DNA of 64,000 bases. Source: Paenibacillus sp. IHBB 10380 (GTDB lineage Bacteria > Bacillota > Bacilli > Paenibacillales > Paenibacillaceae). The stretch spans positions 4,340,001 to 4,404,000 of the forward strand of contig NZ_CP010976.1 of NCBI RefSeq assembly GCF_000949425.1. Direction: 5' to 3'. Position 1 is the first letter of the stretch, and every line of letters starts with the position of its first letter. Position numbers and translations under genes: made by a program. This document shows, one piece after another, positions 17,392 through 27,254 of the stretch. The notes below the pieces were generated by a model. The model made no database searches. It was not told the DNA's origin and saw nothing but the letters and a program-made list of their open reading frames with translations.

Positions 17392-19323
17392 CTAGTTGAA
17401 CTGTTTATTCAATACAAAAGACTTCAATGTCGATTCGAGTATGCTCTTCTGCAGTTCCGTTGCATTCGAATCATTCAGCGATGTTGTGATGGTATAAGTC
17501 ACACCTTGATTACCAAAAATAATTTGGCTCCCTGTATAGGGAATACCGTCCTTAATCTGATGTAATTTAATCATTGTAGCAGGAACACCCGCGAACGTCG
17601 TATTTTCAGTACTTTGGATTTTTAAATCCTTCTGGTTCTTAATCGCTTCATTATAGTAGGCCTTCAGCTGGTTAACAGCAGCTTCAACTGAACTATCCTT
17701 CTCTACTGTGATCATAAACCGTCCACCTGTAAACTCATACTCCACCGGAGAATATTCGAATCGATCTTCATATGCCGTCCAATATTGTGGAATATTGATT
17801 TTATATTGAAAAGCTTTGGAGCTCTTCGTAATCGTCTTCAACTTATCTATCAGATAAGTATCTTGCTCCATACGCCCGTATGTTTCAGATACTACCTCGT
17901 ATTCAATCTCGATGGACTTGATGATGTCCTTGAACTTATTGAGATCAGCAATCTGATCATCAGGTACCGAATACTCGACGTAGTAACGGAACCCATCCTT
18001 CTGTAGCATCACTTCATACTCTGTCACCCAGCCATCTCCGTAATTGTACTTCACTTCGTTAACCAACGCCTTGTTGCCCGATAACTGAATAGGATACGTA
18101 TCTACAATTTTATAGGATTCTGTGACAAAAGACTCCTCCATCCACTTCTTCATCTGTGTACTCCATTCCTCAAGAGTAGAATCTTTAGGAACAGATGATA
18201 CATTTAGCTTCAGATAACTTCCCTCTTCACTTGTATAGTACATGCTCGAATTGTTCATACTCCACTCCGCGGGTACGTTTAGAGTAATACCGTAATCATT
18301 GTTGTAAACACTGCGCATCCCATCAATGACGTTCGAAAGATCCTTAACTGTCACATCATTCTTGTTAAACTCTGGTTTAAAGGAATTTAGAAATGCTGAA
18401 TACTTACTTAAGTCTTTATAGTTACTAGCATGCAAATCGGCAAGATACACTTCATATAATCGTTCATTGTGATAGTAGGCTCGACATTCCCATAGAATGT
18501 CATCACTATCTTTAAGAATAATACTAGCGTAAGGGACTTTAGCATTGGGGAAGGTTTCACGATCCAGAATGACTTCTCCTGCGCTCTTAGCTTCCTCAAC
18601 TAATTGTTGCATTAAATCATCTGCTTCAAGCTCCACATCCTGCTTGTCAGCATGAACCTCAACATAATAAGCTTCCTCAGCATCACTAAAGGTAGCAATA
18701 TTCTCATATTCTCCCCCTGAACCGATAATAAGCTCGGTAGGGTAATTGATCGTCCATTCATAGAAACTATTTCCGATCTTCGTCTTACCTACATCACTAT
18801 CGATTCCTGATACATCGGGATTAGCTGCATTTTGCTTAGTCTCAAGACTAATCGACAGCGTACCATCCGCACTACTGCTCACCTTCGCACCAATTCCCTG
18901 TGCAACTAAGCGAAGCGGAACCATTAATGTACCAGATACCATAGTTGGTGCTGTTGTAAGTTTAGACTTTTTCCCATCTATCCAAGCAATATGCTCATCA
19001 ATGGTCATAACTAAGGTATGAGGTCCATTTAACACCTTTACGATATTTTCTTTCTCTAGTCTAATTTGACTACCGAAGGCTTTTTTGAACACACCTACGG
19101 GAACCATTGTAATTCCGTGAGACGAATAGGGTTTAGCTATAGATAATTGCTCACCGTTAATACTAGCCTTACTGCTTCCTACTCTTAGCTTGAGCTCTTG
19201 CTTGTGGCTCTGATCTGCAAACACGGGAAGTGCCATGCTTGTCAGTAGTACTAAGATACCTAATACACTACACACCCATATACGTAATATTCTCAACGCT
19301 CTACGTCCTCTCATCCCCATCAT
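17392..19323 (-). CDS. Secreted protein with copper-amine-oxidase-like stalk domain
   Basis: 643 residues. A basic N-terminus and hydrophobic segment to about residue 36 (ending VFADQ) form a signal peptide. Residues about 45-160 match the copper amine oxidase N-terminal stalk domain common in Paenibacillus surface proteins (MVPVGVFKKAFG, later GTLMVPLRLVAQGIGA). The rest is three or so repeated alpha/beta segments with similar patterns (YPTELIIGSGGE, NVPAEWSMNNS, NIPQYWTAYEDR), resembling PsbP-like lipoprotein-type domains. No enzyme motif. The start overlaps the stop of the HtrA-type gene in an ATGA junction, so the two are translationally coupled and may act together in envelope stress or surface protein handling. 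Confidence 0.78.
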   Translation of the reverse strand: MMGMRGRRALRILRIWVCSVLGILVLLTSMALPVFADQSHKQELKLRVGSSKASINGEQLSIAKPYSSHGITMVPVGVFKKAFGSQIRLEKENIVKVLNGPHTLVMTIDEHIAWIDGKKSKLTTAPTMVSGTLMVPLRLVAQGIGAKVSSSADGTLSISLETKQNAANPDVSGIDSDVGKTKIGNSFYEWTINYPTELIIGSGGEYENIATFSDAEEAYYVEVHADKQDVELEADDLMQQLVEEAKSAGEVILDRETFPNAKVPYASIILKDSDDILWECRAYYHNERLYEVYLADLHASNYKDLSKYSAFLNSFKPEFNKNDVTVKDLSNVIDGMRSVYNNDYGITLNVPAEWSMNNSSMYYTSEEGSYLKLNVSSVPKDSTLEEWSTQMKKWMEESFVTESYKIVDTYPIQLSGNKALVNEVKYNYGDGWVTEYEVMLQKDGFRYYVEYSVPDDQIADLNKFKDIIKSIEIEYEVVSETYGRMEQDTYLIDKLKTITKSSKAFQYKINIPQYWTAYEDRFEYSPVEYEFTGGRFMITVEKDSSVEAAVNQLKAYYNEAIKNQKDLKIQSTENTTFAGVPATMIKLHQIKDGIPYTGSQIIFGNQGVTYTITTSLNDSNATELQKSILESTLKSFVLNKQFN

Positions 19324-20399
19324 ATTTTCACTCCGTCTGTTACTTCATCAAGGGTCACGTCTTTACTACTTAATACCAACTTGCGAATCACGATATCTCC
19401 ATCACTCTGCATCATTAATTTAACAGTCTGACCAGATACATACTTCTTGAATAGCTCGTTAATATCAACCACGGAGGTTACCGTATGTCCATCGATACTA
19501 TAAAGCACATCACCCTCTTGTATTCCTGCTTTTACAGCTTCCGATGATTGTACCTTCGTAATCGTTAAAGGATCGTCCGTAGGTAGGCCTACAATAGCTG
19601 ACCAGCTTTCTTCGAGTTCCAGCCCGAGACTTGGTCGACTCACTTCTCCAGATTGTAACAAGTTACTCGTAATGTATTGAACAGTCTCTGATGGGATGGA
19701 AAAACCCATATTCTCAACACCAACCGCAGCAAATTTCATAGAATTGATTCCGAGCACCTCACCCTTCATATTGACAAGGGGTCCCCCACTATTACCAGGA
19801 TTGATAGCCGTATCCGTCTGAATCAATCGGTATGAAGCATTCAACGCACGATTCAGCCCACTCACGACACCAACTGATGCAGAATTCCGCAGTGAGAATG
19901 AGATCGGCGTTCCAATGGCTATTACCTTCTCCCCAACCTGCGTATCTTTAGCTGATTTGGCGAACTTAGCTACTTTAAGCGATTTGGCATTGATTTTGAT
20001 TAGAGCAATATCACTGGTCACATCCACACGAGTATCTGTTATTCTGTAGGTATCTCCCTCCGAGGTCACTACCACAGCGTTGGACAGACCTTCAATCACA
20101 TGAGCGTTGGTTACAATCCAACCATTTGACTTAATAATAACACCTGTACCATGCGTTAAATTATATCGATCCACACTATCATTCTGACTACTACCTGTGG
20201 CTTTTCCTATAATACCCACGACGGATGGTGATATATTTTTTACAATTTGAGGTACTGGATCAACGATATTCGTCTCCGTACTTTTAACTGTTGTGATCGC
20301 CTTATTCACTTTAGATTTCGCCTCTACAGCGGATGCCCCGCTCGTTAGCATTAGGCCACACAATAGCACAACGACACTTTTCTTCCCCACCTTACTCAT
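19320..20399 (-). CDS. HtrA/DegP-type serine protease with PDZ domain
   Basis: 359 residues. A signal peptide or anchor covers residues 1-28. The trypsin-like domain carries the full triad: H100 in TNAHVIEG, D130 in SDIALIKI and S204 in NPGNSGGP. One PDZ domain follows at about residues 255-345 (IQEGDVLYSIDGHTV). B. subtilis HtrA-type proteases degrade misfolded exported proteins; this one is a soluble or N-terminally anchored single-PDZ form. It leads a two-gene operon with the stalk-domain protein. Ribosome-binding site GAGGAG directly before ATG. Confidence 0.88.
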   Translation of the reverse strand: MSKVGKKSVVVLLCGLMLTSGASAVEAKSKVNKAITTVKSTETNIVDPVPQIVKNISPSVVGIIGKATGSSQNDSVDRYNLTHGTGVIIKSNGWIVTNAHVIEGLSNAVVVTSEGDTYRITDTRVDVTSDIALIKINAKSLKVAKFAKSAKDTQVGEKVIAIGTPISFSLRNSASVGVVSGLNRALNASYRLIQTDTAINPGNSGGPLVNMKGEVLGINSMKFAAVGVENMGFSIPSETVQYITSNLLQSGEVSRPSLGLELEESWSAIVGLPTDDPLTITKVQSSEAVKAGIQEGDVLYSIDGHTVTSVVDINELFKKYVSGQTVKLMMQSDGDIVIRKLVLSSKDVTLDEVTDGVKI

Positions 20400-20649
20400 T
20401 TCTCCTCACCCCAACCTCTCTATGTACTCCTCAAAATTAATAGGCTATATATCTATCTCTTACTCTTAGTTATATGAGGATTAATCCAAATGTATCACAT
20501 CCACGTAGACTCGGGCAATTGCTGAAAGCCCTATATTTATTAAATAATCGAGGTAACCTATTCCATTTCATACAGTAGAAAGTAATGCTTTCAATCTATC
20601 CCTTCTGAAATATTTCATTTGAATTATTTTTCAGTTTTTCAGTATGACA
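20400..20649. other. Upstream region of the htrA-type operon
   Basis: About 250 bp of AT-rich DNA between the htrA-type start and the terminator of the small membrane protein gene. It should hold the operon's promoter. I could not single out a convincing -35/-10 pair or operator. Confidence 0.4.
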
Positions 20650-20692
20650 AAAAAGACCCCTTTAACTGCTACCCCGCAGAAAGGTGTCTTTA
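20650..20692 (-). terminator. Terminator of the small membrane protein gene
   Basis: Minus strand: AAGACACCTTT and AAAGGGGTCTT pair, with an inner CTGC/GCAG stem, followed by a run of six T. Confidence 0.85.
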
Positions 20693-20725
20693 TATGTATC
20701 CCTTATTCCTTGATGAACGCTTATT

Positions 20726-20935
20726 CTAGCTTAGCCAACCTAATATCATTGCGTAATCCGAGTACAGAAATACCAATAGACTAACGACAGTGAATCCAAT
20801 CGCGAATTTGTTCTTGATAGGTTCTCCTAATAAACGAATCAATCCAATCAAAATAAGCACCGTAAACGCAATCATAAAAATATCAAACGTATTAAAGTTG
20901 GATGGAGCTTCTGCAGCAGCTTCTGCCAAAAACAT
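20726..20935 (-). CDS. Small two-helix membrane protein (possibly DUF2759-like)
   Basis: 69 residues with two hydrophobic helices: about 17-37 (FDIFMIAFTVLILIGLIRLL) and 46-64 (FAIGFTVVSLLVFLYSDYAM), joined by a short basic loop. It has a good ribosome-binding site (GAGGGAGG), its own terminator and no overlap with other genes, so it is probably real. It vaguely resembles small DUF2759-type proteins of Bacilli; that assignment is uncertain and no function is known. Confidence 0.7.
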   Translation of the reverse strand: MFLAEAAAEAPSNFNTFDIFMIAFTVLILIGLIRLLGEPIKNKFAIGFTVVSLLVFLYSDYAMILGWLS

Positions 20936-21176
20936 AAATTAAACCTCCCTCTAAATAACCTTACGTGATATTACTCATCTATATATATGTTATCCTCGAC
21001 TAGAGTCTTATGCAAGCATTTCTGTACTAAAAAAACAAATTTGTCGCAAAAAATTCTTTTGAATCACTTGAAATCGGGGTACAGAGGTGATTTTTATCAT
21101 TGATTCAGGTAATTCTAGTCATTCATTACGGTTCAACACTAAAATCGGTGCTAGAAAATATATCGAGTTAATAAAT
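20936..21176. other. Upstream region of the small membrane protein gene
   Basis: AT-rich DNA between the small membrane protein gene and the truncated repeat behind uvrA. It presumably holds the small gene's promoter; no specific element could be supported. Confidence 0.35.
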
Positions 21177-21300
21177 GACCGCTACGCGGATGGATTGTCC
21201 AACCGAATCGCTGTTGCCCCCAAATTTTCTTGAATATACCGCTTTGCGGTTAAAATTCAGGGACAAAGCGTATGCTTTCGAAGTAGCTTTTCAAGCAGAA
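21177..21300. repeat. Dispersed structured repeat, copy C (3'-truncated)
   Basis: Shares the left part of the repeat found at 51687-51870 and 53007-53194: CCGCTACGCGG start, ATTGTCC, CGCTGTTGCC, a central ACCGC...GCGGT hairpin and the TATGCTTTCGAAGTAGCTTT segment. The right third is missing and replaced by the uvrA terminator. The stem flanking the central hairpin differs in sequence from the other copies but still pairs (CCC..AATTTT with AAAATT..GGG). Confidence 0.8.
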
Positions 21301-21347
21301 AAACCGACTTCACCGTCCCTAGCAAGCTGGACAGTGAAGTCGGTTCT
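21300..21347 (-). terminator. Terminator of uvrBA
   Basis: Minus strand: ACCGACTTCACTGTCC and GGACGGTGAAGTCGGT form a 15-bp-plus stem followed by TTTTTC. Located 12 nt past the uvrA stop. Confidence 0.9.
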
Positions 21348-21358
21348 ACTTTGCTCCT

Positions 21359-24220
21359 CTAGCTATGCACTTCAAGTGCCTGACTACGAGCTGTATCCCG
21401 TTCAAGAATAGGCTTCAGATATTTACCGGTATAGGATTCTTCAACCTTAATAATCTGCTCTGGTGTGCCTGTAGCAATAATCGTTCCACCACCACTACCG
21501 CCTTCAGGACCCAGATCGATCACGTAATCCGCTGTCTTGATGACATCCAGATTATGCTCGATCACAAGCACAGACTCTCCTGAATCTACTAAACGGTGTA
21601 ATACTGTAAGCAATCTAGAAATGTCATCTACATGCAGACCTGTGGTTGGCTCATCTAATATATACATTGTCTTGCCTGTGCTACGACGATAAAGCTCTGA
21701 AGCTAGCTTCACACGTTGTGCTTCACCACCTGAAAGTGTCGTTGCAGGTTGACCCATATGGACATACCCCAATCCCACATCAAGTAAAGTTTCTAGTTTA
21801 CGATGGATACGTGGAATGTTCTTGAAAAATTCAGTAGCATCTTCAATCGTCATCTCCAACACATCCGCAATACTTTTATTTTTATATTTCACTTCTAAAG
21901 TCTCACGATTGTAGCGTTTGCCTTTGCATACTTCACACGGAACGTATACATCTGGCAGGAAATGCATCTCAATCTTAATAATTCCGTCACCACGACAAGC
22001 TTCACAGCGGCCTCCTTTAACATTAAAGCTGAAGCGACCCTTCTTATAGCCTCGAACCTTCGCTTCATTCGTCTGAGCGTATATATCTCTAATATCATCA
22101 AACACACCTGTATAAGTGGCTGGATTTGAACGTGGTGTACGTCCAATCGGGGATTGGTCAATATCAATGACCTTCTCCAAATGCTCCAGTCCTTTAATTT
22201 CTTTATGTTTACCCGGGCGTAATTTAACAGCTTTATTTAACTCACGTGCTAGCTTCTTATATAAAATTTCATTAATAAGCGTTGATTTCCCAGAACCCGA
22301 TACACCTGTTACAGCAGTGAATACACCTATTGGAATTTTGACATTAATATTCTTAAGGTTATTCTCTTTGGCGCCTTTGATCTCTAACCAACGATCATCA
22401 GGCTTTCTCCGTTTAGAGCTTACTGGAATGAATTTACGTCCACTTAAGTACTGCCCTGTTAGAGAATTCGGATTATCTATAATTTCTTGGGGTGTTCCTT
22501 GTGCGATAATTTCACCACCGTGAATACCCGCCCCTGGACCAATATCGATAATATAATCGGCTGCCATCATCGTGTCTTCATCATGTTCCACTACAATCAG
22601 CGTATTACCCAAATCTCGCATATGCTGAAGTGTAGAGATCAATCGATCATTGTCTCGCTGATGCAACCCAATACTTGGCTCATCTAGAATGTACAGTACG
22701 CCCATCAAGCTAGAACCAATCTGCGTGGCAAGACGAATACGCTGTGCTTCTCCTCCGGATAACGTGCCTGCTGCACGACTTAAGGATAGATAGTCTAAAC
22801 CAACATTGACTAGAAAACCTAAGCGGCTATTAATCTCCTTAAGGATCATATTAGCAATCGTGCGTTCCTTCTCACTCAACTCAAGACCATCAAATAACCG
22901 CATCGCTTCACCAATGGATAAGCTAGTGACATGAGCGATGTTATGATCATTAATTGTCACTGCTAACGTTTCTTTCTTGAGACGGTGCCCCTTACATACT
23001 TCACATGGCTTAGCACTCATGAATCCTTCAATAAAATCACGAATACCGTCTGAAGCTGTATCCCGATATCGACGTTCTAGATTTGGAATGATTCCTTCAA
23101 AAACCACAAGGGCTTCTTTCCGCTGTCCGAAATCATTCTCATAACGGAAACGGATTTTCTGTTCTCCTGTCCCATGTAACAGCTTGTCCATGTGTTCTGA
23201 GCTAAGTTGACTCACAGGTACATTCTGAGGAATGCTGAAATGTTCACAAACGGATTGTAGAAATTGCGGATAATAATTGGAAGTACTTCCTGTCCAGGCA
23301 AGAAACGCTCCATCTTCGATCGATTTGTCCATATCAGGAACTAATAAATCTCGATCGACAATCATCTTCACACCCAGACCATCACATTCAGGGCAAGCAC
23401 CAAATGGACTGTTAAAAGAGAACATCCGCGGAGAAAGCTCTTCTATACTGAATCCACAAATCGGACAAGCAAAATTTGAGCTGAACCGAAGCTCTTCTTG
23501 TTCCATAACATCAACTAACAATTGACCGCCAGATATCTTTAGGGCGGTTTCAATTGAATCAGCTAGCCTAGATTCCACTTCATCTTTAATAACAATACGG
23601 TCTACGACAACTTCAATCGTGTGCTTCTTATTCTTCTCTAACTCAATATTCTCTGATAAATCACGTAATTCTCCATCCACTCTAACGCGAACAAACCCTT
23701 GTTTACTAATATCGGCAAAGACGGTCTTATGCTCACCCTTGCGGCCCGAAATAACAGGAGCTAGCAATTGCAAGCGTGTCTTCTCAGGATACTGCATAAT
23801 CCGATCTACCATTTGCTCAATAGTCTGAGATGTAATCTCGACTCCATGCTCTGGACAATGTGGATGCCCTACCCGAGCATATAACAAGCGTAAGTAATCG
23901 TACACTTCTGTAACCGTCCCTACAGTAGAACGAGGATTACGGCTTGTGGTCTTCTGATCAATAGAAATCGCTGGCGATAACCCTTCAATAGAGTCTACAT
24001 CCGGTTTCTCCATCTGCCCTAGAAATTGACGCGCGTATGCGGACAGGGACTCCACATAACGACGTTGACCTTCGGCATAAATCGTGTCGAATGCTAGTGA
24101 AGATTTACCTGAACCGCTTAGTCCTGTCAATACTACAAATCGATCTCTTGGAATTGTAATATCGATATTCTTCAAATTGTGGGCTCTGGCACCCTTGATA
24201 ATAATGCTCTCTATCGCCAA
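21359..24220 (-). CDS. uvrA: Excinuclease ABC subunit A
   Basis: Damage-recognition ATPase of nucleotide excision repair, 953 residues, the normal length. Two ABC modules are complete: Walker [10 protein letters not shown] and GVSGSGKST, and two LSGGEAQR signatures. Both zinc-binding regions are present (CPICGFS...CPEC and CEACRGDG...CEVC). The start is TTG at 24220 with AAGGAG 11 nt upstream; nearby ATG codons are out of frame. It follows uvrB after 77 nt that contain a hairpin, forming the uvrBA operon typical of Bacilli. Confidence 0.98.
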   Translation of the reverse strand: MAIESIIIKGARAHNLKNIDITIPRDRFVVLTGLSGSGKSSLAFDTIYAEGQRRYVESLSAYARQFLGQMEKPDVDSIEGLSPAISIDQKTTSRNPRSTVGTVTEVYDYLRLLYARVGHPHCPEHGVEITSQTIEQMVDRIMQYPEKTRLQLLAPVISGRKGEHKTVFADISKQGFVRVRVDGELRDLSENIELEKNKKHTIEVVVDRIVIKDEVESRLADSIETALKISGGQLLVDVMEQEELRFSSNFACPICGFSIEELSPRMFSFNSPFGACPECDGLGVKMIVDRDLLVPDMDKSIEDGAFLAWTGSTSNYYPQFLQSVCEHFSIPQNVPVSQLSSEHMDKLLHGTGEQKIRFRYENDFGQRKEALVVFEGIIPNLERRYRDTASDGIRDFIEGFMSAKPCEVCKGHRLKKETLAVTINDHNIAHVTSLSIGEAMRLFDGLELSEKERTIANMILKEINSRLGFLVNVGLDYLSLSRAAGTLSGGEAQRIRLATQIGSSLMGVLYILDEPSIGLHQRDNDRLISTLQHMRDLGNTLIVVEHDEDTMMAADYIIDIGPGAGIHGGEIIAQGTPQEIIDNPNSLTGQYLSGRKFIPVSSKRRKPDDRWLEIKGAKENNLKNINVKIPIGVFTAVTGVSGSGKSTLINEILYKKLARELNKAVKLRPGKHKEIKGLEHLEKVIDIDQSPIGRTPRSNPATYTGVFDDIRDIYAQTNEAKVRGYKKGRFSFNVKGGRCEACRGDGIIKIEMHFLPDVYVPCEVCKGKRYNRETLEVKYKNKSIADVLEMTIEDATEFFKNIPRIHRKLETLLDVGLGYVHMGQPATTLSGGEAQRVKLASELYRRSTGKTMYILDEPTTGLHVDDISRLLTVLHRLVDSGESVLVIEHNLDVIKTADYVIDLGPEGGSGGGTIIATGTPEQIIKVEESYTGKYLKPILERDTARSQALEVHS

Positions 24221-24260
24221 CTGACATTCATCTCCTTAGCATCTTGCTCATATATCAAGA

Positions 24261-24286
24261 GAACGACAGTCATATGGCTGTCGTTC
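24261..24286 (-). terminator. Hairpin in the uvrB-uvrA spacer
   Basis: GAACGACAG and CTGTCGTTC form a perfect 9-bp stem around an 8-nt loop, followed on the minus strand by TCTTGATAT, a weak U-tract. It could be a partial terminator or RNA-processing site that sets the uvrA:uvrB ratio. Confidence 0.5.
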
Positions 24287-24297
24287 ATCCTATTCAT

Positions 24298-26289
24298 TTA
24301 CTCCGCTTTTAACTCCAATAGGGCATCACGTAACTCAGCCGCCCGTTCGAACTGTAGACTCTTCGCAGCTTCCTTCATCTCAACCTCAAGTCGCTGAATG
24401 AGTGATTGTCGATCTTTCTTCGACATCTTCTCTGTACTGCCCGTGAGATAATCCGCCTTCGATTCAGCCACTTTCGTAGCCTCAATGACATCTCGTATTT
24501 TCTTACGAATACTTTGCGGTGTAATTCCATGCTTCACATTGTAAGCTTCCTGTATTACACGTCTACGGGCAGTCTCTGTTATTGCTTTGTTCATAGAATC
24601 TGTTATTCGATCACCGTACATAATAACTCGACCTTCTGAGTTACGTGCGGCACGTCCACTTGTCTGAATTAAGGAGCGCTCTGAGCGCAGGAACCCTTCC
24701 TTATCTGCATCTAGAATGGCAACCAGAGATACCTCAGGTAAATCAAGCCCTTCTCTTAATAAGTTAATACCCACTAGGACATGAAATGTACCAAGCCGAA
24801 GATCCCTTAGAATAGATATTCGCTCCAGCGTCTTGATATCGGAGTGTAAATACCTAACCTTAATACCAATCTCCTTCAGATAATCCGTTAAGTCCTCCGA
24901 CATCTTCTTCGTCAGCGTTGTAACAAGGACCCGCTCATCGCGTTCAATCCTTAGTCCAATCTCATGGATAAGATCATCAATCTGTCCCTTCGTTGGACGA
25001 ACCTCAATGATAGGATCAAGGAGCCCTGTAGGACGGATAATTTGCTGTACCATGGTCGGACAATGCTCTAATTCATAGGGTCCAGGTGTTGCGGATACAT
25101 AGACGATCTGAGTCACCTTATCTTCGAACTCCTCGAATTTCAGTGGGCGATTGTCTAGAGCTGAAGGCAAACGAAACCCATGGTCTACAAGAACGGTCTT
25201 CCGTGCACGGTCACCATTATACATCGCCCGAATCTGCGGAAGTGTCACATGTGATTCGTCAATGACGATTAACATGTCATCTGGAAAATAGTCCATGAGT
25301 GTATAGGGAGTTGCACCCGGTTCACGAAAAGTTAACGGACCCGAGTAGTTCTCAATACCAGAACAGAATCCTACCTCATTCATCATTTCAATATCATAAC
25401 GTGTGCGCTGTTCCAGTCGTTGAGCTTCTAGAAGCTTCCCTTCAGAACGCATCACGGCTAGCCGTTCTTCCAGCTCACGTTCAATGTTGACGAGCGCCAC
25501 TTTCATCGTCTCTTCCTTCGTTACGAAGTGAGAAGCAGGAAAGATGGCTATATGATCGCGTTCACCGACTAACTCACCTGTGAGAACATCAATTTCTGTA
25601 ATTCTCTCAATCTCATCCCCGAACAACTCCACCCGGACTGCATGTTCTCCTTTAGAAGCCGGGAAAATTTCTATAACATCACCACGCACTCGAAACGTGC
25701 CCCGTGTGAAACTAATATCATTGCGTTGGTACTGAATATCAACAAGCCTGGATAGAATCTGATTTCGAGGCTTCTCCATCCCTACTCTAAGGGATAATAA
25801 TAAATCAGAATACTCTCGTGGTGATCCCAAACCATAAATACAAGATACACTAGCTACGATGATTACATCACGTCGTTCAAATAAAGAACTCGTAGCGGAG
25901 TGCCGAAGCTTATCAATCTCATCATTAATGCTAGAGTCCTTCTCGATATAAGTATCAGATGAAGGGATATAGGCCTCAGGTTGATAATAATCGTAATAAC
26001 TAACGAAATAATCAACTGAGTTATTAGGAAAGAATTCTTTGAACTCACTAGCTAACTGCGCAGCCAACGTCTTGTTATGTGCAATAACCAGCGTTGGTCT
26101 ATTTAACTTCGCAATCGTCTGTGCCATAGTAAACGTCTTCCCTGTCCCTGTAGCTCCTAGTAAGGTCTGATGTTTCTTCCCCTCGCCAATTCCCTTCACC
26201 AATTCAGCTATCGCATTGGGCTGGTCGCCTTGAGGAGAGTATTCCGACTCAATCTCAAACAATTTATTGCTCATCACAATATCGCTCAT
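24298..26289 (-). CDS. uvrB: Excinuclease ABC subunit B
   Basis: Helicase-like damage-verification subunit, 663 residues, standard length. Walker A is GATGTGKT; the DNA-wedging hairpin [10 protein letters not shown] is intact; helicase motifs [12 protein letters not shown] and QTSGRAARN are present; and the C-terminal UVR domain ([24 protein letters not shown]) that contacts UvrC is complete. First gene of uvrBA, divergent from motA. Its promoter carries a LexA-like box, consistent with SOS control known in Bacillus. Confidence 0.98.
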   Translation of the reverse strand: MSDIVMSNKLFEIESEYSPQGDQPNAIAELVKGIGEGKKHQTLLGATGTGKTFTMAQTIAKLNRPTLVIAHNKTLAAQLASEFKEFFPNNSVDYFVSYYDYYQPEAYIPSSDTYIEKDSSINDEIDKLRHSATSSLFERRDVIIVASVSCIYGLGSPREYSDLLLSLRVGMEKPRNQILSRLVDIQYQRNDISFTRGTFRVRGDVIEIFPASKGEHAVRVELFGDEIERITEIDVLTGELVGERDHIAIFPASHFVTKEETMKVALVNIERELEERLAVMRSEGKLLEAQRLEQRTRYDIEMMNEVGFCSGIENYSGPLTFREPGATPYTLMDYFPDDMLIVIDESHVTLPQIRAMYNGDRARKTVLVDHGFRLPSALDNRPLKFEEFEDKVTQIVYVSATPGPYELEHCPTMVQQIIRPTGLLDPIIEVRPTKGQIDDLIHEIGLRIERDERVLVTTLTKKMSEDLTDYLKEIGIKVRYLHSDIKTLERISILRDLRLGTFHVLVGINLLREGLDLPEVSLVAILDADKEGFLRSERSLIQTSGRAARNSEGRVIMYGDRITDSMNKAITETARRRVIQEAYNVKHGITPQSIRKKIRDVIEATKVAESKADYLTGSTEKMSKKDRQSLIQRLEVEMKEAAKSLQFERAAELRDALLELKAE

Positions 26290-26321
26290 TGCCCAATATC
26301 ACCCTTATCATCTAAAATAGT

Positions 26322-26349
26322 TAAAGTATATGTCGAACTTTCCCGATAA
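26322..26349 (+). promoter_or_regulatory. Sigma-D (flagellar) promoter of motAB
   Basis: TAAAGTAT at 26322-26329 matches the sigma-28 -35 element TAAAGTTT at 7 of 8 bases, and CCCGATAA at 26342-26349 matches the -10 element GCCGATAA at 7 of 8. The spacer is 12 nt against a usual 11. It is oriented toward motA, and motAB is sigma-D dependent in B. subtilis. Confidence 0.8.
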
Positions 26350-26378
26350 TTATTTCATTGGGAAAAATAATATATATA

Positions 26379-26426
26379 AGAATATCTGTTCCCATTTATT
26401 ATACTCGGATCAGATTATGGATGCAA
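26379..26426 (-). promoter_or_regulatory. uvrB promoter with LexA-like operator
   Basis: On the minus strand TTGCAT (26426-26421) and TATAAT (26403-26398) are separated by 17 bp, facing uvrB. Just downstream, around +1, lies GGAACAGATATTCT (26392-26379), which fits the Bacillus LexA consensus CGAACRNRYGTTYC at 11 of 14 positions. The whole element lies inside the motAB leader. Confidence 0.6.
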
Positions 26427-26459
26427 ACCCTAAGTTATGGATTGGAGAGGTTCACAAGA

Positions 26460-27254
26460 ATGGATATCACAACACTTATCGGTATACTAGCAGGGCTTGG
26501 TGCTCTGATAGGAGGTTTTTTATGGGAAGGGGGACAAGTTACAGGTTTATTTCAAAAGACAGCTGCACTCATTGTATTTGGCGGTACATTCGCTGCCGTT
26601 GTAATCAGCTTTACTTCTGCAAGACTCAAGACCATTCCCCATGCCATACAATTTGCTTTCAATCGCCACAAGGGTGATATGAATCAGCTCGTGGAGGATC
26701 TTGTTGATATGGCTACTACTGCACGACGTAGTGGCGTCCTTGCCTTAGAACGTATGTCTCAGAATCATCCTGATGCATTTCTTCGTGAAGGGATTCAATT
26801 GGTCGTCGATGGCACGGATCCTGAGACTGTTAAGCAGCTTCTAGAGTTAGATATCAATGCAGTAGAGAAGAAGCATGAAGGTTATGCCAGTATTTTCGAA
26901 GCTGCTGGTGGCTATGCCCCTACTATGGGGATTATCGGGACCGTTATGGGACTGATTCATGTGCTTGGTAATCTTTCAACACCTACGGATCTCGGGCCCT
27001 CTATTGCGATAGCATTTATAGCAACGCTATATGGTGTCGCCAGTGCTAATATTATCTTTTTGCCCATTGCTTCCAAAATTAAATCCCGAAGTGCAGATGA
27101 AATTCAAAACATGGAGTTCTTGCTTCAGGGAATACTCTCCATTCAGAATGGAGATCACCCTCTCATTGTACGTAAGAAGCTAGGCTCTTTTGTCTCTACG
27201 GAAGACCGACCTATGCCTCTATTCAAGGGGGATTTTGATGAGAAGAATGACTGA
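26460..27254 (+). CDS. motA: Flagellar motor stator protein MotA
   Basis: 264 residues, the usual length. It starts MDITTLIGILAGLGALIGGF at ATG 26460, with GGAGAGG 10 nt upstream; an upstream in-frame start at 26358 has no ribosome-binding site and would add an unconserved tail. Four membrane helices and the cytoplasmic loop with the segment ARRSGVLALERM are recognisable; the last two helices carry PTMGIIGTVMGLIHVLGNL. It forms the proton or sodium channel with MotB, encoded next with a 17-nt overlap. Controlled by the sigma-D promoter described upstream. Confidence 0.95.
   Translation: MDITTLIGILAGLGALIGGFLWEGGQVTGLFQKTAALIVFGGTFAAVVISFTSARLKTIPHAIQFAFNRHKGDMNQLVEDLVDMATTARRSGVLALERMSQNHPDAFLREGIQLVVDGTDPETVKQLLELDINAVEKKHEGYASIFEAAGGYAPTMGIIGTVMGLIHVLGNLSTPTDLGPSIAIAFIATLYGVASANIIFLPIASKIKSRSADEIQNMEFLLQGILSIQNGDHPLIVRKKLGSFVSTEDRPMPLFKGDFDEKND

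Noticed and set aside
26358..26459. Longer MotA starting at 26358
   Set aside because: The 34 extra residues are not MotA-like, the start lies at the predicted sigma-D transcript start, and the good ribosome-binding site is before 26460.
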